Source: Erythrobacter sp. (GTDB lineage: Bacteria > Pseudomonadota > Alphaproteobacteria > Sphingomonadales > Sphingomonadaceae). Taken from it: 64,000 nt of DNA. The translations under genes and the position numbers were made by a program. Below the pieces are notes generated by a model. The model was not told the origin of the DNA and ran no database searches. It worked only from the letters and a program-made list of their open reading frames with translations. This document shows, piece by piece, positions 44,637-53,113 of this stretch; positions within the stretch are counted from its first letter, which is position 1; each line of letters opens with the position of its first letter. Where the stretch lies: the NCBI RefSeq assembly GCF_011765465.1, contig NZ_CP050265.1, positions 1,736,001 through 1,800,000 on the forward strand. Direction: 5' to 3'.

Positions 44637-46013
44637 CTAGCTCACTTCCGGTTCCGGATCCTGCACGGCCTCGCGGGCCGCCCTGTTCTCGAGGTAAATC
44701 CACGGCACGTGGGCCGAATCGAAGCGCGTGCGGATCGTGCGCTGGAAGAACGGCGGCATATGATCGCCCACGATCAGCAGGTCGGCTTCCGGGAAGGAGG
44801 GGTCCATGACCTGCTCGACGATCGCATCCGCGACGACCTTGTGCACCTTGTAGCTGCGGCACAGCATCGGGAAGGATTCGCTCCATTCGCCATTGCCGAG
44901 CGAACACTCGTTCGTGCCGAACTTCTCGTCCGGAGGCACGGGAAGGTGCGCATTGAGCGTCAGCCAGTAGATGAGATTGCGCTCGGCGGGCGAATTGCGA
45001 AGGTCCTCGGCGATGATCCGGGGAACGTCGGGGTCGCAGGCCCCGGGAAAGACCCCGTCGCAATGGCGCGCCCCGCGAGCGAACAGATCCAAGTCGAAAT
45101 GGGATTCCTGGAAGCCGATCTTGGGATACCATTCCCCGCGGTCGAAGAATTCGTCGTTGAAGCTGTGATAGGCAACGGTGCGAAAGCCCGCCTGCCGAAA
45201 GCGTTCGGGAAGGCAGTCCACCTTGTCGAAATCGGTCGACAGGTGGTCTCCCCAAAGGCTGCACCATTCGCGCACTTCGGCATTGGTGGTCGAGCCGTAA
45301 TAGGTGCTGACGCCCCGGCTTACCGCATAACGGGACGCGACGCGGTCGAGCGCCCAGATTTCATCGTCCAGCGCGCGTTCGAACGGGTTGGACGGAACGC
45401 CCCAGCTTTCCACCATGATGACCACCAGATTGTCGGCGGCCACGGTCTCGGGCGAAATCGCGGTCTGCAGAATCGCCGAATCCACCGGGGCATCGTCCGG
45501 TGCGACGGTCTTGTAGGTTCCCCTCGTCCCGAAAGTGGCCGCCGCATCGGCATTGACCAGCAAGGCGACAAGGGCGAATGCGCCGAGGAGCTGGTTGCGA
45601 TTGTTCATCTTCTCGATGCGCACACCAAAGCGCATCGAACAGACGATCGCGATGACGACGACCGCGGCTGCAACGACATATTCGGGCGATTTCGCGGGGT
45701 TCAGTTCGGCCAGATACTGGTCGAGCAGCATCACGTTCCAGAAGTCGATGTTGAACGAGGAGGTGACGTAGAGTGTCAGCTGGACGAGGAAGATCATCAG
45801 CAAGGTGATCGCGCGCGCGATCCGGCTTTCGCTTTGCACCGCGATGACCGCGATCGTCCCGCTGATCAGCATCGAAGCCGCCATCATGGGCCCGCCGATC
45901 GGCCACATCACCATGAAGGCCAGGTTCGGCAGGACAAGCCACCACAACGCCCAGCTCCACGGAATTTCCCGGATGATGCTCTTCTGCCAGTAGTTCGCGA
46001 GTGCCGCCATCAA
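44637..46013 (-). CDS. LtaS-like sulfatase-fold membrane protein
   Basis: A 458-residue protein with about five N-terminal membrane helices (residues 18-165) and a periplasmic sulfatase-fold domain. VVIMVESWG near 200 carries the first metal Glu; a Thr nucleophile candidate is in STYYGSTTNAEVREW, and IVGDHMPP gives the late Asp/His metal ligands. This is the layout of phosphoglycerol or phosphoethanolamine transferases that decorate envelope glycans or lipids. The exact group transferred is unknown. ATGs at 46013 and 46010 are equivalent choices. Confidence 0.82.
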   Translation of the reverse strand: MMAALANYWQKSIIREIPWSWALWWLVLPNLAFMVMWPIGGPMMAASMLISGTIAVIAVQSESRIARAITLLMIFLVQLTLYVTSSFNIDFWNVMLLDQYLAELNPAKSPEYVVAAAVVVIAIVCSMRFGVRIEKMNNRNQLLGAFALVALLVNADAAATFGTRGTYKTVAPDDAPVDSAILQTAISPETVAADNLVVIMVESWGVPSNPFERALDDEIWALDRVASRYAVSRGVSTYYGSTTNAEVREWCSLWGDHLSTDFDKVDCLPERFRQAGFRTVAYHSFNDEFFDRGEWYPKIGFQESHFDLDLFARGARHCDGVFPGACDPDVPRIIAEDLRNSPAERNLIYWLTLNAHLPVPPDEKFGTNECSLGNGEWSESFPMLCRSYKVHKVVADAIVEQVMDPSFPEADLLIVGDHMPPFFQRTIRTRFDSAHVPWIYLENRAAREAVQDPEPEVS

Positions 46014-46335
46014 TCCAACCTCCGTTGGTTGCGACTAGGGGATAATGGTTAATGATTCGCTTGAGCGCGCAGGAAGCGCCCGCCTCTGCCCAGGCTGCAA
46101 GCAAGGCGCGACGTGGCCGCAGGCACCCTTTCCCGCTCGCCGAGGGCAATCGCGCAACCGCTTCGCCGTTCTCCTTCGACGCCGGGGCGGGCGGGCAAGC
46201 GCGGCTACAGGTCTTCGGCCCGCTTTAGGAAAAAGATAAGGTTTCCCAATTATTGACTGCGGTTCGAGAGGCACGGTTTGCCGGACGGCGAAACGTGCGC
46301 GGACATGACCTAAAAAAGCCTCGGGGGCTTCGACA
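46014..46335. other. Divergent intergenic region upstream of cpaF
   Basis: About 320 bases between the sulfatase-fold gene and cpaF. No gene is supportable. A short AT-rich patch (about 46225-46260) may hold the cpaF promoter. AAGCC/GGCTT around a TCGGG loop just before the ATG could form a small hairpin over the ribosome site. Confidence 0.45.
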
Positions 46336-47874
46336 ATGAGCGCATTCGGCAAGAAGGGCGGCGGGAGCATGAAGCCCGGCGGGCGACCTGCTTTCGGAGT
46401 GGCCCGGCCGATGAAGGGGGGCGGACGCCCCAGCGAACCGCAGGGCGGCGACCAATTCCCGCCGCTTCCGGGCGAGGAAAAGCCCGCCGTGCCCGAAGCG
46501 CCGGGGCCGGCGCAGGCCAGCCCGCCCAAGGGCGGCGCGACCTCGGACGCGATGGATCGTCTCGCCGAGCGCATGAACGCGGTCCACAATGCCGATTCGG
46601 AAGTCGGCGGCTTCGAGGCCAGCGTCCACAAGATCAAGGAACAGGTGCTCCCGCGCCTGCTCGAGCGAGTCGATCCCGAAGCGGCGGCGACGCTGTCGAA
46701 GGAGGAGCTCTCCGAGGAATTCCGCCCGATCATCATGGAAGTGCTGGCCGAGCTCAAGGTCACGCTGAACCGGCGCGAACAGTTCGCACTCGAAAAGGTC
46801 CTGATCGACGAGCTGCTCGGCTTCGGCCCGCTCGAAGAGCTGCTGAACGACCCGGACGTGTCCGACATCATGGTGAACGGGCCCGACCAGACCTACATCG
46901 AAAAGAAGGGCAAGCTGGTGCTCGCCCCGATCCGTTTCCGCGACGAACAGCACCTGTTCCAGATCGCGCAGCGGATCGTGAACCAGGTCGGCCGCCGCGT
47001 CGACCAGACGACGCCGCTGGCCGACGCCCGCCTCAAGGACGGCAGCCGTGTCAACGTGATCGTCCCGCCGCTGTCCCTGCGCGGCACCGCGATCTCGATA
47101 CGTAAATTCTCCGAGAAACCGATCACCTTGGATATGCTCAAGGAATTCGGCTCGATGTCGGAAAAGATGTGCACCGCGCTCAAGATCGCGGGCGCGTGCC
47201 GAATGAACATCGTCATCTCGGGCGGTACGGGTTCGGGTAAGACGACCATGCTCAACGCCCTGTCGAAGATGATCGACCCGGGCGAACGCGTTCTCACGAT
47301 CGAGGACGCGGCGGAACTTCGCCTGCAGCAGCCGCACTGGCTGCCCCTCGAAACGCGTCCGCCGAACCTCGAAGGCCAGGGCGCGATCACGATCGGCGAC
47401 CTCGTCAAGAACGCCCTGCGTATGCGCCCCGACCGCATCATCTTGGGCGAAATCCGCGGCGCGGAGTGTTTCGACCTGCTCGCCGCGATGAACACCGGCC
47501 ACGACGGCTCGATGTGTACGCTTCACGCCAACAGCCCGCGCGAATGCCTCGGCCGTATGGAAAACATGATCCTGATGGGCGACATCAAGATCCCCAAGGA
47601 AGCCATCAGCCGCCAGATCGCGGAGTCGGTCGACCTCATCGTGCAGGTCAAGCGCCTTCGCGACGGTTCTCGCCGCACCACCAACATCACCGAGGTGATC
47701 GGGATGGAAGGCGACGTGATCGTGACGCAGGAGCTCTTCAAGTTCGAGTATCTCGAAGAGAGCGAGGACGGCAAGATCATGGGCGAATTCCGCTCGTCGG
47801 GCCTGCGCCCCTACACGCTGGAAAAGGCGCGCCAATTCGGCTTCGACCAGGCGTATCTTGAGGCGTGTCTTTGA
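46336..47874 (+). CDS. cpaF: CpaF/TadA-type pilus assembly ATPase
   Basis: A 512-residue secretion ATPase of the CpaF/TadA branch that powers Tad/Flp pilus assembly at the cytoplasmic face. The Walker A GGTGSGKTT is at 296-304; the Asp box (LTIEDAAELRLQQPHW), Walker B (RIILGEIRGAE) and His box (GSMCTLHANSPRE) are intact. The first 75 residues are low-complexity Gly/Pro/Lys-rich. No other tad or cpa genes are in the window, so it is separated from its usual operon here. Confidence 0.94.
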   Translation: MSAFGKKGGGSMKPGGRPAFGVARPMKGGGRPSEPQGGDQFPPLPGEEKPAVPEAPGPAQASPPKGGATSDAMDRLAERMNAVHNADSEVGGFEASVHKIKEQVLPRLLERVDPEAAATLSKEELSEEFRPIIMEVLAELKVTLNRREQFALEKVLIDELLGFGPLEELLNDPDVSDIMVNGPDQTYIEKKGKLVLAPIRFRDEQHLFQIAQRIVNQVGRRVDQTTPLADARLKDGSRVNVIVPPLSLRGTAISIRKFSEKPITLDMLKEFGSMSEKMCTALKIAGACRMNIVISGGTGSGKTTMLNALSKMIDPGERVLTIEDAAELRLQQPHWLPLETRPPNLEGQGAITIGDLVKNALRMRPDRIILGEIRGAECFDLLAAMNTGHDGSMCTLHANSPRECLGRMENMILMGDIKIPKEAISRQIAESVDLIVQVKRLRDGSRRTTNITEVIGMEGDVIVTQELFKFEYLEESEDGKIMGEFRSSGLRPYTLEKARQFGFDQAYLEACL

Positions 47875-47877
47875 CAC

Positions 47878-47908
47878 GCAGATCCGGGCCGTCCGGTCCG
47901 GCATCTGC
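47878..47908 (+). terminator. Hairpin after cpaF
   Basis: GCAGAT plus CCGG pairs with CCGG, one bulged base, then ATCTGC, forming a strong GC-rich stem that begins 4 bases after the cpaF stop. There is no T tract, so termination is possible but not certain. Confidence 0.45.
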
Positions 47909-47979
47909 GGCCTGACGGCCGGCGCGCAGTCGCACTTGAGGCGGCTGCTCCGCCGGGGTCTTCCTCCGAAAGCCGGCGC

Positions 47980-48228
47980 CTACAACATCTCGCCCAGCAC
48001 CACCGGCGCGCTCATCGACAGCATCCCGCCGCCGATGATCGCGCAGCCGACGAAGATCGGGGTCCAGGGAACCCAGCCGACCGCCTCCAGCCGTTCGAGC
48101 GGGCGTTTTCTGACCCGCCGCCGCTCCATCAGCAGCGCGAAACCGGCGACCAGCCAGAATGCGAGCCCCGCGAGCGTCATCAGCACGGCGTCGCTCGCGA
48201 GCAGAAGGCGGTGGAAGAGGTCGATCAT
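47980..48228 (-). CDS. Small membrane protein, function unknown
   Basis: An 82-residue protein with two predicted membrane helices (about residues 8-33 and 55-78) joined by a basic loop (ERRRVRKRPLERLEAVGW). I do not recognise the family. The ATG at 48228 is preceded by a GGAGC site. It converges on cpaF and diverges from the EamA gene with an 83-base gap. Confidence 0.6.
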   Translation of the reverse strand: MIDLFHRLLLASDAVLMTLAGLAFWLVAGFALLMERRRVRKRPLERLEAVGWVPWTPIFVGCAIIGGGMLSMSAPVVLGEML

Positions 48229-48311
48229 GGCAGGCGCTCCGGGCGGTCGCCGGAGCATTTAGGCGCGCTCGGCGCTTGCGCAATCCCCCCGCCGGCCTAA
48301 GTCCTCATGCG

Positions 48312-49250
48312 ATGGATGGCTCGATCGCCCGCCCCCGCCCCTTTCTCGCGCTCGCCATCCGACTTGCGACCGCAGGCGTGCTCGCGACAATGGGAATGCT
48401 GGTCAAGCTGGCAGGCGAACGCGGCGCGCACCTGCTCGAACTGATCTTCTGGCGGCAGGCGCTGACCGTCGTCGCGGTCGCGGGCCTGCTTGCCGCGTGG
48501 GGCCGTCTTGGCACGATCCGCACCAAGCGCATCGGCGCCCATGCGCGCCGCGCGGCCTATGGCATCACCGGCATGATGTTCGTCTATGGCGCGGTCATGC
48601 TGCTGCCCCTGCCCGAGGCGACCGCGATCAGCTTCACCGCGCCCTTCTTCGCCGTGATGATCTCGGTCGTCCTGTTTGGCGAGCGCGTGGGCCTCTATCG
48701 CTGGGGCGCGGTCGCGCTGGGATTTGCCGGAGTGCTCGTCATCACCTCGCCCGGCTTCGGTCTCGCGGAGGGCAGCGCGATCGACCCCTGGGGCGCTCTC
48801 GTGGGCCTGATCGCGGCCTTTCTCGTGGCGCTCATCAGCTTCCAGGTGCAGGATCTCAACACGACCGAAAGCCCGTGGAGCATCGTCTTCTGGTTTTCCG
48901 CCATCACCGCCCCGCTGATGGCGCTCGCCCTGCCCTTCGTGATCGGGCCCCACGACACCGAGACCTGGCTCATCATCCTCGCCATGGCGCTGTGCGGGGC
49001 GCTCGCGCAGATATTGCTGACCACCTCGCTCAGGTTCGGATCGGCGGCGGTGATCCTGCTGATGGACTACACCTCGCTTTTGTGGGCGACCTTCTACGGC
49101 TGGCAGGTGTTCGGCCGCGCTGCGCCTGCGAGCCTGTGGATCGGCGCGCCGCTCATCATCGGGGCGGGCGCGCTGATTGCGTGGCGCGAGCGGCAACTCG
49201 CCCGCCAAAGGGCGCGGCCCGCCGCAGTTTCGGAACGCCCGTCCGCCTGA
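48312..49250 (+). CDS. EamA/DMT family transporter
   Basis: A 312-residue inner-membrane protein with ten predicted helices in two EamA repeats; LPLPEATAISFTAPFFAVMISVVLFGERVG is the first-repeat hallmark and LMDYTSLLWATFYGWQVFG the second. It is distinct from the other EamA protein in the window, so not a recent duplicate. Probably an exporter of a small metabolite; substrate unknown. The ATG at 48312 is chosen because the upstream frame is not family-like. Confidence 0.88.
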   Translation: MDGSIARPRPFLALAIRLATAGVLATMGMLVKLAGERGAHLLELIFWRQALTVVAVAGLLAAWGRLGTIRTKRIGAHARRAAYGITGMMFVYGAVMLLPLPEATAISFTAPFFAVMISVVLFGERVGLYRWGAVALGFAGVLVITSPGFGLAEGSAIDPWGALVGLIAAFLVALISFQVQDLNTTESPWSIVFWFSAITAPLMALALPFVIGPHDTETWLIILAMALCGALAQILLTTSLRFGSAAVILLMDYTSLLWATFYGWQVFGRAAPASLWIGAPLIIGAGALIAWRERQLARQRARPAAVSERPSA

Positions 49251-49288
49251 CTCCTTGATTCGGCGTGAACCACAAGGAGAGCAAGACA

Positions 49289-49417
49289 ATGATCCGCAAG
49301 ACATTCATCGCCATCGCCGCGAGCACCCTGACCCTCGCCGCGGCCGCCTGCAACACCGTCGAAGGCGCGGGCGAAGACCTCGAATCCGCCTCGAACGAAG
49401 TCGAAGAGGAAATCTGA
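49289..49417 (+). CDS. Entericidin-type small lipoprotein
   Basis: A 42-residue lipoprotein: a basic start (MIRKTF), a hydrophobic helix and lipobox LAAAAC with lipidated Cys21. The mature CNTVEGAGEDLESA core is the entericidin A/B signature. It is too short for most gene callers. The site AAGGAGAGC sets the start. Entericidins are membrane-active envelope peptides; in many proteobacteria several copies have no proven toxin role. A terminator follows, then a second copy. Confidence 0.88.
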   Translation: MIRKTFIAIAASTLTLAAAACNTVEGAGEDLESASNEVEEEI

Positions 49418-49432
49418 TCCCGCCGCCATGGC

Positions 49433-49467
49433 AAAAGGGGGTTCGCCATCGCGGCGAGCCCTTTTTT
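49433..49467 (+). terminator. Rho-independent terminator after the first entericidin gene
   Basis: A 9-bp stem (GGGTTCGCC with GGCGAGCCC, one G-T pair) flanked by AAAA and a run of six T, starting 16 bases after the stop codon. Confidence 0.85.
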
Positions 49468-49535
49468 CGTTGCGTTTCGCGCCCGCGATGCCAATTTCGA
49501 CGCCCGAAGCCCCCAGAACAACCGAGGTCCAGACG

Positions 49536-49667
49536 ATGAAACTGAAGATCCTGAGCGCCGCCGTCCTTGGCGCCCTTCTCGCCGCCACCAGCGCCTGCAA
49601 CACGGTCGACGGGCTGGGCGACGACATCAAGTCGGTCGGACAGGCGGGCAAGCGCGCGATCGACTGA
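49536..49667 (+). CDS. Entericidin-type small lipoprotein, second copy
   Basis: A 43-residue lipoprotein with MKLKILSAAVLGALLAATSAC, lipidated at Cys21, and CNTVDGLGDDIKSVGQAGKRA, closer to the E. coli entericidin pattern than the first copy. The terminator between the two means it is probably transcribed from its own promoter in 49468-49535. Confidence 0.9.
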   Translation: MKLKILSAAVLGALLAATSACNTVDGLGDDIKSVGQAGKRAID

Positions 49668-49673
49668 CGCGGC

Positions 49674-50273
49674 TCAGCGCCGCCTGTAGACAAGAGTGAG
49701 GTTGTTGGCCGGCATCGCGTGGCGCGCGGTGCGGGTGAAGCCGCTGCGCGCGGCGAGCCGGTCGACCTCGGCGAGATCGCGGATGCCCCAGCGCGGGTCG
49801 CGCGCTTTCAAAGAGCGGTCGAATTCGAGATTGGACGCGGCAGGCTCGACGTCCGCCTCGAAATAGGGCCCGTAGAGGATGAGCGGCGCGCCCTTTGCAA
49901 GCAAGCGGGCGGCACCGTCGAACAGGCCGGTGCTCGCCTCCCACGGGCTGATATGGACCATGTTGACGCAAAGCACGGCGTCGGCCCGCTCCACCGGCCA
50001 GTCCCGCGCCGAGGCATCGAGCATGACGGGGGCGGCAAGGTTTTCGCCCGCGTAATCCTCGCGGTAAGCGGCGATTGAGGCGATCGCTTCGGGCGAAGGA
50101 TCGCTCGGCATCCATTCGACCTGCGGGAAAGCGCCTGCAAAGAACACGGCGTGTTCGCCCGTCCCGGCCGCGATTTCAAGCACGCGCCCGCTCGTCGGCA
50201 ATTCCTTGCGCAGCACGGCGAGGATCGGTTCGCGATTGCGCAGCGTTGCGGGGGCGTGTTGTTTCGCGGTCAC
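49674..50273 (-). CDS. DUF938 family SAM-dependent methyltransferase
   Basis: A 199-residue class I methyltransferase. VLEIAAGTGEHAVFF is the SAM-binding loop, MPSDPSPEA the acidic strand-2 end and VNMVHISPWEA the DUF938-specific block. The start is GTG at 50273, overlapping the stop of the upstream acyl-CoA synthetase gene (GTGA), so the two are translationally coupled. Methyl acceptor unknown. Confidence 0.88.
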   Translation of the reverse strand: MTAKQHAPATLRNREPILAVLRKELPTSGRVLEIAAGTGEHAVFFAGAFPQVEWMPSDPSPEAIASIAAYREDYAGENLAAPVMLDASARDWPVERADAVLCVNMVHISPWEASTGLFDGAARLLAKGAPLILYGPYFEADVEPAASNLEFDRSLKARDPRWGIRDLAEVDRLAARSGFTRTARHAMPANNLTLVYRRR

Positions 50274-51832
50274 GAAACCTGCCTTTCCTGCCCCTCCCAA
50301 TAGGGCGCGCGCAGCTGGCGGCGCAGGATCTTGCCCGAGGGGTTGCGCGGCATTTCGGGGATGATGTCGACGCTCTTTGGAGCCTTGAACGCGGCGATAC
50401 GTTCGCGCGCATAGGCGATGACTTCGGCCTCGTCGATCTGGGCGCCGGGCTTGGGCACGACGCAGGCTTTGACTTCTTCACCCCACTTCTCGCTCGGCAC
50501 ACCGATGACGGCGACCTCGGCGATGGCGGGATGGCCGAAGATCGCGTTCTCGACCTCGGCCGGATAGACGTTCTCGCCGCCGGAGATGATCATGTCCTTG
50601 ATGCGGTCCTGGATGTAGATGTAGCCGTCCGCGTCCATGATCCCGGCATCGCCGGTGTGAAGCCAGCCGTCCGGGTCGATCGTCTTCGCGGTCGCCTCGG
50701 GCAGCTTCCAGTAGCCCGCAGTGTTCGAGGGCGACTTGATGCAGACCTCGCCGATCTCGCCTCGGGGAAGCTCGGTGTTGTCCGGCCCCCTCACCTCGAT
50801 CGTGACCCCCGGCACGGCCTTGCCCGCCGAACGCATCCGCTCGTTGCCTTCGAGGCTGTGGTCCTCCGGCGGCAGGATCGAGATGGTCCCGCTCGTCTCG
50901 GTCATGCCGTAGGCTTGGAGGAACTTCGTCCCCGGCATGGTGCGCACCGCCTGCTTGAGCAGTTCGAGCGGCATGGGCGCCGCGCCGTACATGAGATAGC
51001 GCAGGTTGGAAAAATCCGTCTCTGCCGCGCGCGGGTGCTGGACCACCATCTGCAGGGCGGCGGGCACGATGAACATATGCGTCGCCCCGTTCTCGATCGC
51101 CTCGAGCACACCGACGGGGGTGAACTCGGCCTGCACAAGGCTGCGCACGCCGTTAGCGACGGCGATGTTCATCAGTCCCGTGCCGCCGATATGCGCGCAC
51201 GGCATGGCGATCAGCATACAGTCGCCCGGCTCGTAATAATTCCATTCCAGCCCGGCCTCGTTGCCCGGATTCCTGAGGCCGAGCAGGTTGCGATTGGACA
51301 GCACCGCGCCCTTCGGATTGCCTGTCGTGCCTGAGGTATAAAGCTGCAGCACGGCCTCGTCCGGACCCGGCGCCTCGAAACTCGCCGGGGGAAGCGCCGC
51401 CGCCTCGCGCCGGGCCGCCTCGGCCTCGATCACCTGCGGCTTGACCGGCACGTCGCCCGCGACCCGGCTCGCCGTCTCGACGAATTCCGCGCCGCAGAAC
51501 AGCAGCTTGGCGCCGGTATCCTTGAGGATGTAGGCAATCTCGGGCGGGGCGAGCCGCCAGCCGATCGGGACCATGACCGCCCCCACCCGCGCGGCGGCGA
51601 GATAGAGCAGGAAATAGGTGTCCGCGTTCTTGCCGAGCCAGGCGATCCGGTCGCCCTTGTGGACGCCGCGCTCGCGGAACAGGGTGATCAGCCGCCGGGT
51701 CAGCTCGTCCGTCTCGGCAAAGGTGGTCACGCGGCCTTCCTGTTCGAAGGCGGGAGCATCGCCGCGTTCCTTCGCCCAGAAGGTCAGGATTTCGTCGAAG
51801 GTGTAAAAGTCGTGGTGGGCCTCTCGCGCCAT
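50270..51832 (-). CDS. AMP-dependent acyl-CoA synthetase/ligase
   Basis: A 520-residue full-length ligase of the ANL superfamily. The P-loop YTSGTTGNPKG, the YGMTET motif, the DGWLHTGD hinge region and the catalytic Lys block RNPSGKILRR are all present, so it should activate a carboxylic acid through an acyl-AMP. The chain or ring specificity is not evident. Unlike the short ligase-like protein of the PYP cluster, it has every catalytic motif and could in principle supply p-coumaroyl-CoA. Confidence 0.93.
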   Translation of the reverse strand: MAREAHHDFYTFDEILTFWAKERGDAPAFEQEGRVTTFAETDELTRRLITLFRERGVHKGDRIAWLGKNADTYFLLYLAAARVGAVMVPIGWRLAPPEIAYILKDTGAKLLFCGAEFVETASRVAGDVPVKPQVIEAEAARREAAALPPASFEAPGPDEAVLQLYTSGTTGNPKGAVLSNRNLLGLRNPGNEAGLEWNYYEPGDCMLIAMPCAHIGGTGLMNIAVANGVRSLVQAEFTPVGVLEAIENGATHMFIVPAALQMVVQHPRAAETDFSNLRYLMYGAAPMPLELLKQAVRTMPGTKFLQAYGMTETSGTISILPPEDHSLEGNERMRSAGKAVPGVTIEVRGPDNTELPRGEIGEVCIKSPSNTAGYWKLPEATAKTIDPDGWLHTGDAGIMDADGYIYIQDRIKDMIISGGENVYPAEVENAIFGHPAIAEVAVIGVPSEKWGEEVKACVVPKPGAQIDEAEVIAYARERIAAFKAPKSVDIIPEMPRNPSGKILRRQLRAPYWEGQERQVS

Positions 51833-51908
51833 GGCCGTGCTCTCTCCCAGCTTGGTCACAGGCGGGGGATTAAGCACGGCGGGCGGGCGAGGTCCACCGC
51901 CTAGATTG

Positions 51909-52361
51909 TCAGCGGAACCGCCCGGAACGCCGCGCGGCGGGTTCGCGCGCGACCAGCCAGATCAGAAGCCCCAGCGGCCCGGCCATGAAGGTCGCGAGCA
52001 GGATCGGAGCCTGGATGAGGCGCGAGACCGCCTTCGCGTCGGCATCGCGCGCGATCCACAGGCCGACGAAAAGGTCGAAGGCGAGGTAATGCGTCCAGCC
52101 CACGGTCACGCCCGCGCGCGTGGCGAAGATCGCCTTGACCCCTTCGATGCTGGTGAAATCGACCCCGCCGGTGGCTTCGGGATTGGGAATGAGACCGCTC
52201 ACGAGCCCGATCATGCAGGCGGCGTAGACAAGGCACAGCAGCCCGACGCCGAGATAGAGCACGCCCGAAAGCACCGCCGGCCAGCGCGGCAGCAGGATGA
52301 GCGCGCCCCAGGCGAGCAGCGCAAGCAGGTTCACCGCGTTGAAGATCGCTCCCCAATCCAT
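51909..52361 (-). CDS. ABA4-like (DUF4281) membrane protein
   Basis: A 150-residue protein with four predicted helices. VGWTHYLAFDLFVGLWIARDA is the ABA4 hallmark (conserved His-Tyr and Asp), and LIQAPILLATFMAGPLGLLIWL follows. Plant ABA4 is needed for neoxanthin synthesis; bacterial homologues are uncharacterised but frequent in carotenoid producers. The start is fixed by AAGGAGCTGAG. It lies 5 bases after the NAD(P)H-binding gene. Confidence 0.85.
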   Translation of the reverse strand: MDWGAIFNAVNLLALLAWGALILLPRWPAVLSGVLYLGVGLLCLVYAACMIGLVSGLIPNPEATGGVDFTSIEGVKAIFATRAGVTVGWTHYLAFDLFVGLWIARDADAKAVSRLIQAPILLATFMAGPLGLLIWLVAREPAARRSGRFR

Positions 52362-52366
52362 GCCTC

Positions 52367-53101
52367 TCAGCTCCTTCTCGCGCGCCAGTCGCGCGCGGCG
52401 CGTTTCATAGCCTCGTTGTCGTGGGTGAAGCGTCCCTGCGCGCGCCGCTGGGCAAGGAACAGCGCAGCCTCGGCGACCACGTCCGCCTCGATCGAGCGGT
52501 ATTGCGCCCATTTCGCCGGAAGGAACGGCTCGATCACTGGGCTCGCCATCAGCGCGAGCCTTTCGGCGAGCCGCCAGTCATCCTGCCGTTCTCCCCTGAG
52601 CAGGCCCGGGCGCAGGATGTCGAGCCGCTTGAACCCGACCTTGGAAACCATCGCCTCCGTCTCCCCCTTTACCCGCATATAGAGGCTCTTCGCATCGCGG
52701 TCCGCGCCCGCGGCGCTGACCAGCACCATGTTCGGCACGCCCGCCGCCTGCGCGGCCTTTGCGGTCGCAACGATCAGGTCCTGGTCGACCGCCCGGAACG
52801 CGGCCTCGTCGCGGCCCGCCTTCTTCCATGTCGTCCCGAGCGCACATATCAGCGCGCGCGGGCGCACTGCCTCGAAGATTTCGCCCCACTTGTCCGCTTC
52901 CGCGACGAAGACTTCGACCCGCGCGCCTTTGGGCAAGGGAACCTCGCGCCGGGCGATCCCGACGATGCGGCACTCCTCGCCCGCACTGGAAATCGCAATC
53001 AGCCGGCTGCCGATGAGGCCGGTCGCCCCGACCAGCGCGAGCCGCACCGGGCCGGAGCGACGCGTCGTTTCCTCGTCGGCCCCGTGCAAGGGGCGGCTCA
53101 C
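52367..53101 (-). CDS. NAD(P)H-binding atypical SDR protein
   Basis: A 244-residue protein with the atypical SDR glycine loop VGATGLIGSRL (about 24-34), ALICALGTTWKKAG and the FKRLDILRPGLLRGER segment of the HTATIP2/YbjT-like group. The usual active-site Tyr-x3-Lys appears only as YMRVKGETE. It may be a redox sensor or quinone/sugar-nucleotide oxidoreductase. It lies between the dGTPase and ABA4-like genes on the same strand. Confidence 0.83.
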   Translation of the reverse strand: MSRPLHGADEETTRRSGPVRLALVGATGLIGSRLIAISSAGEECRIVGIARREVPLPKGARVEVFVAEADKWGEIFEAVRPRALICALGTTWKKAGRDEAAFRAVDQDLIVATAKAAQAAGVPNMVLVSAAGADRDAKSLYMRVKGETEAMVSKVGFKRLDILRPGLLRGERQDDWRLAERLALMASPVIEPFLPAKWAQYRSIEADVVAEAALFLAQRRAQGRFTHDNEAMKRAARDWRARRS

Positions 53102-53113
53102 ACGCGCCTCCCC

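Noticed and set aside
41802..46052. A very long open frame on the plus strand opposite glmS, the EamA transporter and the sulfatase-fold gene
   Set aside because: It is antisense to three well-supported genes, and its sequence is Arg/Asp/His-rich without any domain, a usual by-product of high GC content.
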